This document shows positions 24,936-38,095 of a stretch of 64,000 nt of DNA, in pieces (position 1 is the stretch's first letter; the number at the start of each line of letters is the position of its first letter). The DNA comes from Ceratotherium simum simum (taxonomy: Eukaryota; Chordata; Mammalia; Perissodactyla; Rhinocerotidae), in contig NW_004454159.1 of the NCBI RefSeq assembly GCF_000283155.1, positions 16,174,188-16,238,187 of the forward strand, given 5' to 3'. A model generated the notes under the pieces. That model ran no database searches. It was not told where the DNA came from and worked only from the letters and a program-made list of their open reading frames with translations. The position numbers and the translations under genes are program-made.

Positions 24936-27354
24936 GGGAATCTCTCCTTCATGTACGAATGTGGAAAAAATTTAGAGTAGAGTTTAAAATGGTTGTGAAA
25001 TGATAAAAGTACCTTTATTGCTCTATCCCTACCTTGTTTCTTGGCAAATACAATAAATAGTACTTAAATGACTGAATAAATCAGTACCTAGTAGTTTCTT
25101 AGTTTTTTCTAACCCTTGTAACTGGAATATTACAAGTCTGTAAACCTAAAATAAAAGTCGGGGATAGACATAATGCCTGGCTCAATAATCACGTATTTTT
25201 AGAATAAGAATCAAAGATTTTGTGTTTTGTTACTGGTAGTCTCAAGTATCCACACTTATCAAAATATGTTCACATAACTCCAACAGTGGAGGATGAACGA
25301 CTTTGAGAAGGCAATGCCGTTTAACTGGCGGCAGGTACCTGAAGCACCACTGGTATGCTGGAGATGGGCAGATAACATAATACAGAGTAGAGCCTTCTCT
25401 ATCCTTTTCCATGATGGAAAGGTCACAGAGCCAAGTTGGGTCACGAGTAGAAAGCCATCTATTTTCAATTGCCCTCCTTAATCCACTCACCAAGCTTAGA
25501 ATTCTACATTCAGCTTTGGTGCAATATATTTTGTGATAAAACAAAACACTCTAGCCAAACACAATATGTAGAGAGTTGTCAGAAAGAAAAAAAGAAGCAT
25601 GTTTTTAATTATATTGAAAGACTGAATGAAGGATTTTAAAATGTTAAAAAGCCAGAATCATGAAGTATTCCAGTGCTGTCAGAAGTCACAATGCATTTCA
25701 TGGAACTTTAACTTAATTATAATCATCAGATTCACAGAGCATTATGCAGAATTTTTTGTTGTTGTCGCTGTAATTTTAATGTCTAGCTAGGGACTCTTTA
25801 AAAGCTCTGGCTTTTATAATACTGTTAAGTGAAAAGCATAGCAATTTAGGTTATTGTATTTGGCATATACCGTTAGGAAAATAATTTTTTTTTGAAAAAT
25901 AAATTCATTTAAGACATACACTAATCTGACAGATTTACATATAATGATGAAATAAGGTTAAAAGCTTTAATTCCACAACATACACATCTGAAAACAAAAT
26001 ATGTACAGGTAAATACCTGCAATTATTTTTTTACAGACAAATGAAAAATTACATTTTAGGTTACTGTCATATTCTGTTAAAGAATAAAGGAAATTAACAT
26101 GTAATTAGACTGGTTTTTATGCCAATGGTATTACACGATTTCGTGCTTTAAACTTTATAGCATGCTGGCAAAATATAGAATCTTAGAGCTGGTAAAGCAC
26201 TTAAGTTTCATGCTATTTCCAAGTTTTTACCCAGAAGTCCACAGACCTCTATTGGTCCACAGATTGATCTATCCATAGCTTGTAATTGTTTTCAAATTTT
26301 GGCGTGTGTGTGTGTGGTCAGGCAGGTAGTTTTCCCAGGAAAAAGCAAACGCCTCATCAAATTCTCAAAGGAGTGTATTGCACAAAAAAGTCAATGACCT
26401 TTGTCTAACAACTTCATTTTACAGATTAGTTAATGGCTACATAATATTTTAAACGATTTTCCCAAGAACATGGTTTCCTAGTGGCTGTCAAGGATTCAGT
26501 GCTGCTCCCCTCAGACACCTCTTTCATAACTAAAGGCTTTATTTCCCTGCCATGCCTGAAACGTTTATCAGCTGATGGCTCTGAGTCATCAGCCCTTTTC
26601 AAAAATTGCCTCATCTGAAGAAAACTGCCTTTCCCGAGTTCTCATCCCCTTCCTGGGGCAACTTGCATCCAAACACCAGTGGATGCTGGGGGAAAAGGCC
26701 TGGTTTTCTCACCCCAACTAGGGACAACTCTGAAGAGCCATCCCAGCATCAAGGCTCCCCAGAGGGTCAGCTGAGGTCTAATGGTGACTGTACCAAGCCC
26801 TTTTCTCCCTGTGCCCAATCCTGCCTCCTTCCACTCCCCACATAGATTTTAATCATGAAAACACTTGGTGTTTAACTTTCTCCTTATTAATCTTCCAGGA
26901 AGAGCCAACTTGAGATAGTAGCAGAGCTAAAACGAGCAACTTCTAAGTTCTAGCCTTTGATCTTCCACTATGCTGTTCATACTCACTTTAACAGAATTTC
27001 CACTTTTCTAAAGATAAATAAAAAAGAGCACATAATTCATGTAGTAGATGGAGATTATTTTTTAAAAGCAAGAGAAAGGCAAAGGAAAAGTTTAAGTACT
27101 ATAAAAAAATTGAATGTACATTTAAAAATCAGTTGATTCAAGTATGTTGAAAATAATATTAAGTGAGTAACAGGACTGATTTTATAGCCTTTTGCCACAT
27201 GGCTCAGTCTTGGACACAAAGCATGGAGAACTGCAGTGCTTGAATTTTTGGTCTGGAATGTTTTGAAATAAAATGCCCAAAGTGTTGCAATTTTAGACCT
27301 GTAACATGTACATTACAGAATAAAAATCTCAGATTGTTTCAGCTATTAATTGAT

Positions 27355-27500
27355 ATTACAGCTTATCTGGTCCAGACCCTTCCTTATACAGATGAAGAAA
27401 TGAAGTTTCAAAGGAGATCAGACTTGCTCAAGCTCACAGTTGAATCAGGACTACATCCACATCTTTTGAATCTATATGCAGAGCTTTCCACCACACCGTG
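27355..27500 (+). repeat. MIR-like fragment
   Basis: 'cagatgaagaaatgaagttt', 'gctcaagctcacagttgaat' and 'cacaccgtgcagctgct' are MIRb-type text. It lies about 65 bases from an exon edge. Confidence 0.75.
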
Positions 27501-27564
27501 CAGCTGCTCGATGGTCCCACAATCCTCCCTCAGCATATACATTCTCCCTTTCTGCATGTCTTAC

Positions 27565-27692
27565 CTGACACCTGCCATTTGCACAGATATCTAATCCCTG
27601 ATATCCACAAGAAGTTCCATCCATCACTTTTTCTGACAGAAGAACAGGCTGTTCTTTTCCAACAGGAGAGCAAAACAAGGCACAGGGTTTTT
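27565..27692 (-). CDS. ADAMTS19: ADAMTS19 coding exon, cysteine-rich domain
   Basis: This 128-base exon has acceptor TGTAG|A and donor CAG|GTAAGA. Two bases complete the glutamate codon, then 42 codons run from KPCALFCSPVGKEQPV through VMDGTSCGYQG to DICANGRCQ. It has five cysteines, and the DGTxC and CxxGxC patterns common to ADAMTS cysteine-rich domains, which contribute to substrate exosites. It ends in phase 0. A MIR-like repeat lies within 70 bases on its downstream (lower-coordinate) side. Confidence 0.97.
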
Positions 27693-27999
27693 CTACACAC
27701 AGAGTGGATTAAAAAAATGAGAAAAGTTACTTCGTAAATACTTTTATTTCAAGCTTTATTTTTCAGAAGAGTTGTTGAATAAAAAATATAATTTTATGTT
27801 AATTGAGTAATGTAATACATGAGGGTTATTATGTGTAGTAAATGAGATAATGCCTGGAGGGGAAAAGGTATTCAATGAGTATTAATCTCCTTCTTAAGAA
27901 ATACGTCTTCAAATTACTTTTAAAATGTATCACTTATTATTTTCTGGCACTAAACCTGTACCACACACAAATCAATCATTCTTCCTGAAAAATATTTTG

Positions 28000-28180
28000 C
28001 ACACCCCCATGTTTTGGTCATATCTTTTGGAATGAATTCCCCTTTATCTTAAGTACATATCAGAATTCTGCCTACTTAAGATTTACTTTGTTCATGAAGC
28101 CTTTCTCGATGTCTCACTTCTAAATTCCAACACATTAATTTTCAAATCCTATGCATTTGGCATTTTCTAATTGAAAAATT
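28000..28180 (+). repeat. L2 fragment
   Basis: 'tttgttcatgaagcctttct' and its surroundings resemble the L2 segment 'gaagccttccctgaccacc'. Short and diverged. Confidence 0.45.
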
Positions 28181-29825
28181 ACTAAAGGGAAAAAGAAGCA
28201 CTTCTAAGATGAGCAATTCACATAAGATTTTCCATTACGAGGATGTTTAGAAATGCAATACAATCCCATGAGAATATCCACTGGTATGCACAATCGCTGA
28301 AGGGCTAGCTCAATTCCCTTTATTGCTTACTCAGAAAGCCTATCAGTATATATAATATCTGAGTTGAGAACCACTGTTCTAGATAAAGAATCTTTGAATG
28401 GCAGGCAGTCTTCTTCAGTGCTTCATTAAGCAATAAGACTGGTTAGAGTTAAAACATTTGCCTGTTAGGCTCAGTGAAAGAGTGGCAAAATATTTTTAAA
28501 GTGCTGTTTCTATTTCTAAGCATCCTTCAGAGGAGCTGTAGTATTTGGTAACACCAGTGGTAGAATTAGCCAAATCTGAAACTTCAGAGCAATTTCCATG
28601 CTACATTACTACTCTACTGGCCTGACACCAGTCAGGCTCTTTAATGTTTATTAAGCTCATATAAATAGAATGGAAAATAGTTTACAGCCTCTGACACTGA
28701 TCTTCGCTTATGTCTTCAGTAAAGTTCCACGTATGCTGATGGGATTCTATAAATACCAAATAACAGCCAGAGGCAGGGAGCAGGGTATCACTTTGCAAAG
28801 AGAAGACAGACAGTTAAATGAGCCTTCAGAATTGAACATTTCAAACAGTTTTCACATGTGGCTTCTGAATACTGCTCTGAACAATTTTGGGTAGTTGGAC
28901 CATGGCCTTTAATGTGCATGGTTTTGAAATTTCCCTTTAAGATGCCATTATAAGCCGCAATAAAGCATTTCAGTGTGCTCTCACACCTCAAAGTAGGTTA
29001 TGTTTATTCAATGACTGCTCACTGTGTCATATCTTTGGACTTAAAAACAGCTGCTATAATTGCAACACTTTAAAAGTGGTATATATATAATTCTTTTTCT
29101 GGAGTATTCATTGAAGGAGGAGCAAACCAGATATATGAATAACATTGAAAGGAGTTTGTCTAGAAAATTCCATTCACATTGCAAGCAAGAATTCAAATAA
29201 AAATCTTTGTATTTCTCCCTTTACAACGTACTGTCAATTCACTGTGCTTGCTTTAGCTTTACAGATGACATAAACATTTGATACCAATCTTCCTTCCTGG
29301 AGCATACCCTCGAGATTGTGACATCACAGTGATCCATGTAACATGCCAGTACTTGGCAGGCAGGCTCTGTCTTGATTTAAGAGACCAACTCTTTCCAAGA
29401 TATGCATTAAACATGGATTTCAGCCAAATTTCAGCATAGAGTATGCAAAATACCCACATGTTAAAGCCATGTATCTTTTTTCTGTAAAAAGAAATGTTCA
29501 CTACTGCATCGTTACTGTCCATTTAATTATTCTAGCCACAGATGCATGTATTACATAAGAATAACAGAAATAGCCACTTGCATTTTAAGGTGGCATATGT
29601 TGTGAAGACGGGATTTTTAAAGAATTATATACTTTAATTTCTTCCATAGTGCTATAATACATGAAAACTAATTATTGTTGTGTATTTCAGTCATCATACA
29701 GACTGATGTGTTTGATTGACATGTGTTGCAAAATTACCAAAACTGCTAACCTGCTGATTATATAAATAGCTATTATGGATCATTCTGATAATAAACAACA
29801 CTTTATAAGACTTAAGAGCTTCTTT

Positions 29826-30062
29826 TTTCTTTTTTTTTTTTTGTGAGGAAGAGCAGCCCTGAGTTAACATCCATGCCAATCCTCCTCTTTTTGCTGAGGA
29901 AGACTGGCCCTGAGCTAACATCCGTGCCCATCTTCCTCCACTTTATGTGGGATGCTGCCACAGCATGGGCTGACAAGTGGTGCGTCAGTGCGTGCCCAGG
30001 ATCCGAACCCGGACCGCCAGCAGCGGAGTGCACGCACTTAACAGTACGCCACGGGGCCGGCC
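29826..30062 (-). repeat. ERE-type SINE
   Basis: Reverse-oriented copy with a long T tract at 29826-29842 and the GGCCGGCC 5' end at 30055-30062. A clean target-site duplication was not found. Confidence 0.93.
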
Positions 30063-30639
30063 AGGAGTTAGGAACTTCTTTATGATTTCCAACAGCGTTA
30101 ATATTTTAAAGGAACTGCTATCCAATTCTGATTTTTCTTTTAATCCGGAGGGAACTTGTTTCCTATCTCATTTCACATATGAGTAAACAGGTTTCAAAGG
30201 AATGTAATATTATCAAAACTCACAACCAGTTAGAGGTAGAGACAGGATTAACCCTCAAATGATCAGATGATGATTTTCGTGATATGAATAGTCATATTGA
30301 TTGCACTTTTGCAAAGATATATTTATGTATTCAAATTTATGCAACAAATATTCATCAGAAACAACAATCGTCAGACTGTACACTAGGCACAGACAACAGG
30401 GGGAATATAGACACATTAAAATCTGCTACAACAGAGTGCTTGTGGGATACTTGGAAGGGGCACATATCTAGTTTGGAGGACCAAGGGGATTCTTTTTTCC
30501 TAGACGACTTGACATAAACTGAGTCCAAAAAATCAGTAGAAGTTTTCAAGGTAAAAAAAAAAAAAATGAGAAGGGAGAGATCAAAGCATAAGAAACAAAA
30601 AGTATTATCCCAAGAAAGCAGCATATTTATGGGCTCAGA

Positions 30640-31420
30640 AATAAGAGAGCCTGATGTATATGAGGGATGGAATGGAATTTGGCCTGGCTGTGCTGGAGAC
30701 TACAAAAGGGACTGGTGGAGATGAGGCAAGAGAAGTTAAAGGTGGGCAAGACCACAAAAATGGCCTTATAAACCAGGTCATAAAGTTTGAGGTTGGTCCT
30801 GAGAGCAAGAGGACACATGGAAAGGTATTACTTGGCACAGTGACTGACAGAGCTGGCCTTTAAAAAGACCAGCCTGGCTGAAGTGTGGAGTAGGGGCTGG
30901 AGGAGGGTGAGACTGCAGTCAGGGAGACAGGGAGGAAGCTGTTTGAGGAATCCAGGTTAGAGACGGTGCAATCATGAACAAAGATGCTGGGAGTAGGGAT
31001 AAAAAGGTTTGGACAATGGAGTTTGCTGATTGATTACAGGCGGATGTAGACTGAGGAAGAAGGATCTGGCCTAGCCTGGTAATGAGGTTGATCATGCCAT
31101 TCTCTGTGAGAGAGCACAGTAAGAGAAGCAGATGGTGGGAGTGAGAGAGAAAGGAAAAGGGAAGCGGGTGTGTTCAACTGGGAGCATGTTGAGTGAGAAA
31201 TGAATGGGATGTTGACTGGAGATGTCATGCAACAGATAGGTAAGAAGCTAAGGCGACCAGGACAGAGAGATCTGAGTTGGAGATAAATATTCGTGTTTCT
31301 TTAGAATACAGATGACAAATAAAACCTAGCAAATAAGTAAGATTATCCCAAGGAGAATGCTTAGTGAGAAGAGAAGAGGGGCCAGGACAGATCACTGGAA
31401 AATTCCCATAAGACACATCA
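30640..31420 (-). repeat. L2 fragment, reverse orientation (first of two in a row)
   Basis: 'acaaaaatggccttataaac', 'agaccagcctggctgaagtg' and 'ggaggaagctgtttgaggaa' follow reversed L2 order. It ends just before a second L2 begins with its own 3' terminus. Confidence 0.75.
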
Positions 31421-31424
31421 TTCA

Positions 31425-33490
31425 TTCATCTAATATTTATTAAGTGCCTACTCTGTTCAGGTACTGTTTATGATGCTAAAGACATAGCAATGCATAAAAT
31501 ATGACAATAAGCCCTGCTCTTACAACTATTATTTGGAGCAGGCTTGTAACAAATAAAACAAAAAAATATTATGGCAGATGATGACAAGTTCTGTGAAAAA
31601 AGAATAAATCCGGGAAAGAAAAAGCATTGAGTTAGCATTTAAGAAAAGACCTGAAGGAGGTGAGAGAATGAATCATACTGATATCTGGGGAAAATGTTTC
31701 AGCAGGGAAAACAACAACTTCCAAAACACTAAGATAGGAAGGTACCTGATTTATTCTAGGAAGAGCAAGGGAGCCAGAGTGGATGGAAGGGTGTAATGGG
31801 GAACAGTAGAGACGAAGTCAGAGGGTACCAGGAAGCCAGGTAGCAGAGGTCCTCACAGGCCATTAAGAGAATTTTGGACTTTTACTCTTAGTGAGTTGGG
31901 AAGATATTGGACAGTACTGAATGGAAGAATAACATGATGTGAATGACATTTTAAATGTACCACTCTGGCTGTTATGTTGAGACTGAAGGAGGTGCAAGGG
32001 CACAGACATAAAGATCAGTTAGACAGATACTTTAAAGATAGGGCTAATGTGATCTTAGTGATATTTTGAATGTATAGTAAAAGAGAAAGAAAAGAAAAAT
32101 GATGACTTCAAGGTTTTTGGTCTAAGTATCTAGAAGGATAGAATTACCATTTATTAAGAAGATTGTCTGACTAGAAGATTGGGCTGTTATTTCCTCTCAA
32201 CTGAGGAAACAGTATGTTTGGAGGCCATGTCAGGGAAGAGAGCAAGACATGTTTGAGGCAGTGAAACAAGACCAATATCTGGAGTGCAGAGTGAAAGGGA
32301 GCAAGGTTTTAGATGAGGCAGGAGACAACAGAAGGAAACAGATTAATGAGGGTCTTGTTGTGCATGTCATGTTATGCAATTTGGTCTTTACCTGAAGAGT
32401 TATGGGAAGCTTCTGAAATGCTTTAAGTGAGAGACCAATATGATTGGATTTGCATTTTATAGAAAGATCTCTAGGATGCTCTATGAAGAGTGAATTGAGG
32501 GAGAAGAGCAGAAGCAGAAGGACTACTTTGGAGCCACTACAGTAGCCCAAGCAAGAGAATCTGAAAACTGGAGGTTAGAATAATGAGAGTGGAGATGGAG
32601 TGGAGAGATATTCAGGAAGTAAAATAGATAAGATATGGTGAGGGACTGGATATGTGGGGGAGAAAGATGGAAATGTTAAGAATGACATACATCTCTGGCT
32701 TGTGCAACTGCAACGCAGGTATAACCTTCACTGAGATAGAAGATGTGAAAGTAGATCAGAATTCACATGGATTGGAAGGGTTACAATCGTGAGTTTAGTC
32801 TTAAGCTTGAAGATACCCAAGCAGAAATATCAAGTAGGAAGTTATACATACAAGATAGAAGCCCAAAGGAAAAATGTGGCTGAAGACAAATTCATGAGTT
32901 ATTTGCATATTGAAAATCATGGGGATAGACGAGATCACCTAAGAAGAAAATGTAGGGTGAAAATAGAATAGCAGCTGGGATAGGCAGGAGGAGAACATAC
33001 TGAGATAGAGGAAAGCCAGGATGGTGTTGTGTCGTGGAAATCAAGGCACATGAGTGTTTCAAGAACCAAGATGTGGCCAATCATTTGAATGTATTTGAAA
33101 GGTCAAGTATGAGGAGGACTGGAAACCATTCATTAGGTTTAGTTTTTATGAAAGTCTCTGATGACATTAGTGAGATTTGAGTTGGTGGAATCCAGATTGA
33201 AAGCAAAGAAACAGAGGGTTGGAAAACAGATGGCTCTTTTTTGAGAAGAGCGTCTATGAGCAGGGGGAGAGTGTAAGCATACCAGCTGGAGGTGGCGATG
33301 AGCCTGAAGAAAGGTTTGTATTTTTTAGTGGAGGAGTCTTAAATATTTTTTAAAATTGAATGTGAAAAATCATAGAGAAGAGATTAAATATATAAGAGAA
33401 AGTAGTAGTAATCGATAAATTAATTGAAAAGGGAAGATGGGGATGACATTCAGGGCACAGATGGAGTGACTGGCTTTGAAAAGGAGGAAT
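31425..33490 (-). repeat. Long L2 copy, reverse orientation
   Basis: The 3' terminus at 31425-31470 (CATTCATTCATCTAATATTT, then TTAAGTGCCTACTCTG) is followed in order by 'gaaaagacctgaaggaggtg' (31648), 'ggactttgggac'-type text, 'ctggctgttatgttgagact' and 'gatgacttcaaggtttttgg'. The last part (32760-33490) is weaker. A young L1 cuts it off. Confidence 0.75.
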
Positions 33491-34122
33491 TAAAATTTGC
33501 TATATAAACTGGTGCAGCCACTATGGAAAACAGTATGTATATTCCTCAAAAAATCAAGGATAGAACTACCATATGATCCAGCTATTCCACTGCTGGGTAT
33601 TTATCCAAAGAACTTGAAAACACCAATGCGTAAAGATATATGCACCCGGTGTTCATTGCAGCGTTATTCACAATAGCCAAGACTTGGAAGCAACCTAAGT
33701 GCCCATCAAGGGACGAATGGATAAGGAAGATGTGGTATATATACACAATGGAATACTACTCAGCCATAAGAAACGATGAAATCCAGCCATTTGTGACAAC
33801 ATGGATGGACACTGAGGGTATTATGCAAAGTGAAATAAGTCAGAGGGAGAAGGTCAAATACCGTATGATCTCACTCCTAAGTAGAAGATAAAAGCAACAA
33901 CAGACAAACACACAGAGACAGAGATTGGATTGGTGGTTACCAGAGGGGAAGGGGGAAGGGAGGAGGGCAAAAGGGATAATTAGGCACATGTGTGTGGTGA
34001 CAAGTTGTAATTAGTATTTGGGTGGTGAACATGATGTAATCTATGCAGATATAGAAGTATAATGATGTACACCTGAAATTTATACAATGTTATAAACCAA
34101 TGTCACTGCAATAAACAAAAAA
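33490..34122 (+). repeat. Young L1 3' end (ORF2 C-terminus and 3' UTR)
   Basis: An open stretch reads FIAALFTIAKTWKQPKCPS, WYIYTMEYYSAIRNDEI and SQREKVKYRMISL, the ORF2 C-terminus. It is followed by the lineage 3' UTR and AATAAACAAAAAAT at 34111-34124. It is 5'-truncated, like most L1 copies, and inserted into L2. Confidence 0.93.
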
Positions 34123-34624
34123 TATAATAATAAGAAGAAAATATAACAATAATAAACATATATGCCCCCCCCCAAAAAATTTTCCTATATAGTAGAAAGC
34201 AGATGCAATGTCTGCAGATATAGTTAGGCTTACATGTTTGATAGCAAGAAGATGAGGAGGTAATCATCTGAAGGCTGCTTCCCCTTGCCCCCCCATTATG
34301 TGGTGGAATAATCTGCCCCATTGTTTGGCAGTTTCCATTAGTGCATGTATGCTCAGATGCTTACACTGAGAGATGCATTTTGTCAGATGGGTGCACTGAA
34401 ATCGATAAACAATGGAATTTAGGATATTAGGAGTATGATTGAAATGATGGAAAGCACAGTCCAAATTGACTAATGGGAGAAAGAAAGAAAGGAGAGACTG
34501 GGGGCATGATGGTCAATTAAATCAGAGAATTCACCACCACTTTTGGAAACTGCGACTCAAACCCACAGCCCACTGACCATGGGCAAGAATTATCATTCTT
34601 AAATAATAAAGCAGCTTATAATAT

Positions 34625-35480
34625 TCTTAAAATTCTTATTCTGAAATAATTAAAGATTTATGGGAAGTTGCAAAAATAGTACAGAGAGGTCCCTGTATAC
34701 CTTTCACCCAGTTTCCCCCAATGGTTACACCTTGGTAACTATAGTACAATAGCAAACCCAGGAAACTGACATTGGTACATGCAAGTGTATAGTTCTATGC
34801 CATTTTATCACATGTGTAAATTTTACAACCACCACCACAATCAATATATTGAACTATTCCATCAGCACAAAGTTCTACCTCATGCTACCCCTTCATGGTA
34901 ATATCTAGCCCTCTCCCCACCACCATCCCTAACTCCTGCCAACCACTAATCTATCTTTTTTCCATATCTATAGCATTGCCACTTCAAGAACGTTATCTAA
35001 ATGGAATCACACAGTACGTGTGTGACCTTTTGAGACTGGCTTTTTTCACTCAGCATGATGTTCTGAAATCCACCAAGTCATTGCACATGTCAACAGTTTG
35101 TTCCTTTTACTGCTGAATAATATCCCACGGTATGGATGTACCACAGTTTGTTTAACTATTCAGCTACTCAGAACCTTTTTAGTTGTTACCAGTTTTTGGC
35201 TATTGAAAATAAAGCTGCCATGAACATATGTGTACAGAATTCTTTACGGTTGTACGTTTTCATTTCTCTGGGATAAATGCCCAGGACTGTGCTTTCTAAA
35301 TTATATGATAAGTATATGTTTAGTTATTTAAAGAACTGCCAAGCTATGTTTCAGAGTGGTTGTACCATTTTACATTTCCACCAGCAATATATGAGAGATC
35401 GTTTCTCCTCACCCTCACCAGTATTGGTACTGTCAGTCTTTTTTATTGTAGTTTATCTAATAGATGCGCAGTAACATCTG
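34625..35480 (-). repeat. Old L1 in reverse orientation
   Basis: The plus strand carries ATGGTTACACCTTGGTAACT, AATGGAATCACACAGTACG, GGCTATTGAAAATAAAGC and TTTCATTTCTCTGGGATAAA, the reverse of L1 ORF2 end/3' region. It is well preserved in order but diverged. Confidence 0.82.
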
Positions 35481-35663
35481 TATATTTTTAAATATATTTT
35501 TTTGTCAGTGCTTGTGGTTGTTATATGTCAGTAAAGGTAGAAAAAACAGAGCTCTGAAATACCTAGAACATAATCTGCAAAATAGCATTTACTATTATTG
35601 TAAAACACTTTGCAAACCTAGAAGTCTACTTAATTAAGATGGTGGTGATCTGGTTGTTCCTAC

Positions 35664-35836
35664 CTTCATCCATGACAGCTTGCCACTGAAGTATATGCTT
35701 TGGGTACGAAGTTCTAACACTATAGGCCTGACATTGCCAGTCTCTGAATCCAGGCAAACCTGCAGGACAAGGTGGATTCTCACATATTCTGTATTGTTTT
35801 CTGGGACCATTACAATCCCTTGCTTCAGAACCTAGC
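35664..35836 (-). CDS. ADAMTS19: ADAMTS19 coding exon, second half of thrombospondin repeat and start of cysteine-rich domain
   Basis: This 173-base exon has acceptor TCTAG|G and donor GAAG|GTAGGA. It finishes the split glycine, then reads LGSEARDCNGPRKQYRIC and ENPPCPAG, giving the last three of six cysteines of the thrombospondin type 1 repeat. It continues into the cysteine-rich domain with FRDWQCQAYSV, KHILQWQAV and MDE. It is separated from the preceding exon by only 0.9 kb, so the two halves of the thrombospondin repeat sit close together. It exits in phase 1 inside a glutamate codon, which the next exon completes. Confidence 0.97.
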
Positions 35837-36768
35837 CTAGAAAAGACAGTACAAATAATCAATTTTATCTCTTTTTTAATGTTAACTACTCATTTTTTTA
35901 AAAAAATTCAAAACCATTATATTAATAAGGTATAATCTCTTATATTAAACTAACTTTTGAAAATGTGGACACAATAAATGGTAACCGTAGGAAACCGTAT
36001 TTTTATTTTTAAAAAACTATATATTTTTTCCAATCCTTGATCAATTTAACTTTCAAAATACATGAGAAATAAAAGCCAGCTTGCCATGAAAATCATACAG
36101 AAGAGTAAAGGGCAGATGCTGAGGGCAAAATAGAAAGCGTGCAATTCCCACGCAGGAGTTTGGTTCTTAGAATAGGAGACGCCTCTAACATTTTCACATT
36201 AATTCTTTAAAATTGCTCATGAAGGAACAGGGCCACTGAGACCACACCAAGAGTTAAAGCATAAAGCTGCAATGACTGCCTCACACACTTTCCTAGGATC
36301 ACGCTGGGAATGGTGGGTTGAACAAGCTGATCTTGTAATGATCCCTATCTGTCTTGTGCATAGCATGTTTTCATTTTTCATCATTCTTAGCTCTATTGAC
36401 ATTACTTTTGTTCTCATTCGCTCCCATTCTGAAGTCCTACCGTCTTCCTTTCTTCTCTCAGCTCCTTTAAATGTTGATTTGCTTTTTCTAACATGTCTCC
36501 CTGCTTAAACACAATATTTTATTTGATTTACTCAAGAAAGCATCTTGAGTAGCATTTAATTATTTGTTCTTAGAAAGGTTGGTCTTATTTTCTTCTTAAA
36601 AGGAAGTTTTATATAAAATAAATAATTTGAGGGACTTTTCTGTTTTCCAAAGTTGAGTAGGACTTGAGGAGTTTCTTTTGCTTTCCAACATGGTTTATCA
36701 ATGAAACCTTTGCATTTCAAAATTGAAGAAAAAAATGCCCTCCCCCAATCCAGGAACTTTGCGTTTAC
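35837..36768 (-). other. ADAMTS19 intron of 0.9 kb
   Basis: This short AT-rich intron lies between the two exons that share the thrombospondin repeat. I see no recognisable repeat or other signal in it. Confidence 0.9.
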
Positions 36769-36899
36769 CCAGGACATTTGCGCTCTCGACTGCTGATCCC
36801 AGAACTGCAGGTTCGGCTACAGGGACTCCACATGCTCCACTCTCCGGCCACATGTCCAGGTGCTGAGGTCCTGCTGGTACATTCTCCAGCCTTACACCA
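36769..36899 (-). CDS. ADAMTS19: ADAMTS19 coding exon, end of disintegrin-like domain and first thrombospondin type 1 repeat
   Basis: This 131-base exon has acceptor AATAG|T and donor TGG|GTAAAC. It reads [14 protein letters not shown], which closes the disintegrin-like domain, then [16 protein letters not shown] and SRERKCP, the first half of the central thrombospondin type 1 repeat. Two modification motifs are visible: WSMW fits the WxxW C-mannosylation pattern, and CSRTCSSG fits the Cxx(S/T)CxxG O-fucosylation pattern used in thrombospondin repeats. Both affect secretion in the family, although use in this protein is inference. The exon ends in phase 2 with the glycine codon split. Confidence 0.96.
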
Positions 36900-37974
36900 C
36901 TATTCCAAAAGTTATGTCTTAGGTGAACAAATCAGGGCACAACGGAAAATCATTCACTGGCCTATAGAGTCACTGGAATTGCGATTAAATCAGGTCTATT
37001 AGAACCCCAAACGTGTGGAATTGAAAAACACCAAAAATAAATTGGCACTTGCTTATTGTCATAGTAACATAATGGCCCAGTTCTCCCAGTTCTCATGTCA
37101 GATCGTATAGTCTTGTCGTGAAAACAGCACACAGATATTTGTACTACAGCCCTGAGAACTCAGTACTTGTGACACAGACAGGATGAAGAGGGAATTTGGG
37201 GTTGCACAGCCAGGAAAGAAAAACTAACACATTCTAAGAAACATAACAATTTAAAAGGGACAAACAAAAGCAACACAGAGTCATATAAGAATGGAAAATA
37301 AGACATAAATTTCCTTCTATTACCACAGTGAAGCAGACGTTTTAGCAAACAGCAATTTTGATTTGAAATTTCAGTGATTCAGAGTACTCTCTTTGAAAGT
37401 ATGATTAAATTTTAGCACTTTCCTTTATGCCTTTTTTTTTTTTCTGAAAGAATTCCCATCATATTCATGCATTCACATTATAGCCAGTTTTCTTTTGAGA
37501 GCTGTTTATTTGAAAAACTTGGGCAATTAGACTCTTTGAAATTCTGTCATTTCATTCCAATTATTCTGTAGCTTATTTGGTATCTATTAACTGAGAAAGA
37601 TAACCATGAAAGAAGAGAAAAGTGTGCTCTCTTCTTTTTTATATTTATTTTTTCATTAATTTTAAACAAAAGCAGCAAAAGAGGCTGTTTCTGCAGTCAC
37701 TGAGGAATGGTTGCCAGGATTTCGTGGACAGATAATTACAATTCCTCCTTATTCCTGAAAAATCAGATATATGATGGTCATAGCAAACATGTTCAAGGTA
37801 AACTTAATTGAGCAAAATCATGCTGAGAATGAGTAAAGATTATGAAAATTTAGATTAATGATTGTATAATGGTGAGGGTTGAGCAAGCTGATACCTCCAC
37901 CCCTAAACAATTTTCTGCTCTTAATGGCAACGTGATTTATAAGGGATTTTGAGGAAATTGCAGAAATACTGATC

Positions 37975-38095
37975 CTTGGTTTTCCCATTTCAAAATGTGA
38001 ATGGTAATCATATTTATCTAATAGACTTCTTGCAGGGGTTAAATGAAGCACTAAGCAAAATGCATAGCCCATACTAAGGATTTAATAAAGGTTAA
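37975..38095 (+). repeat. MIR 3' part
   Basis: 'acttcttgcaggggttaaat' and 'gcatagcccatactaaggat' are the MIR 3' half. Confidence 0.7.

Larger units (their letters stand above)
23583..27564 (-). other. ADAMTS19 intron of 4.0 kb with an assembly gap
   Basis: It contains the 100-N gap at 24836-24935, preceded by a G-rich motif, and a MIR-like fragment at 27355-27500 next to the exon. No young SINE or L1 is visible. Segments 23600-24480 and 24940-27340 are unassigned AT-rich sequence, with a less AT-rich patch at 26600-26840. Confidence 0.8.
27693..35663 (-). other. ADAMTS19 intron of 8.0 kb dominated by L2
   Basis: It holds L2 remnants at 28000-28180, an ERE at 29826-30062, two consecutive antisense-of-plus L2 stretches at 30640-33490, a young L1 3' end at 33490-34120 and an older opposite-strand L1 at 34625-35480. 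Segments 28190-29820 and 30065-30630 are mostly unassigned. A weak MER5A-like end (GTTGAGAACCACTG) lies at about 28362. Confidence 0.82.

Noticed and set aside
24755..24952. Open frame through the first N run
   Set aside because: The reading frame depends on unknown bases. It is not evidence of coding.
24780..24960. Possible CpG island or promoter at the G-rich gap edge
   Set aside because: Only about 25 bases are G-rich and they contain few CpGs. The site is in the middle of a gene.
33640..33891. 83-codon open frame with clear protein-like wording
   Set aside because: It is the C-terminus of L1 ORF2 in a 5'-truncated copy, not a host gene.
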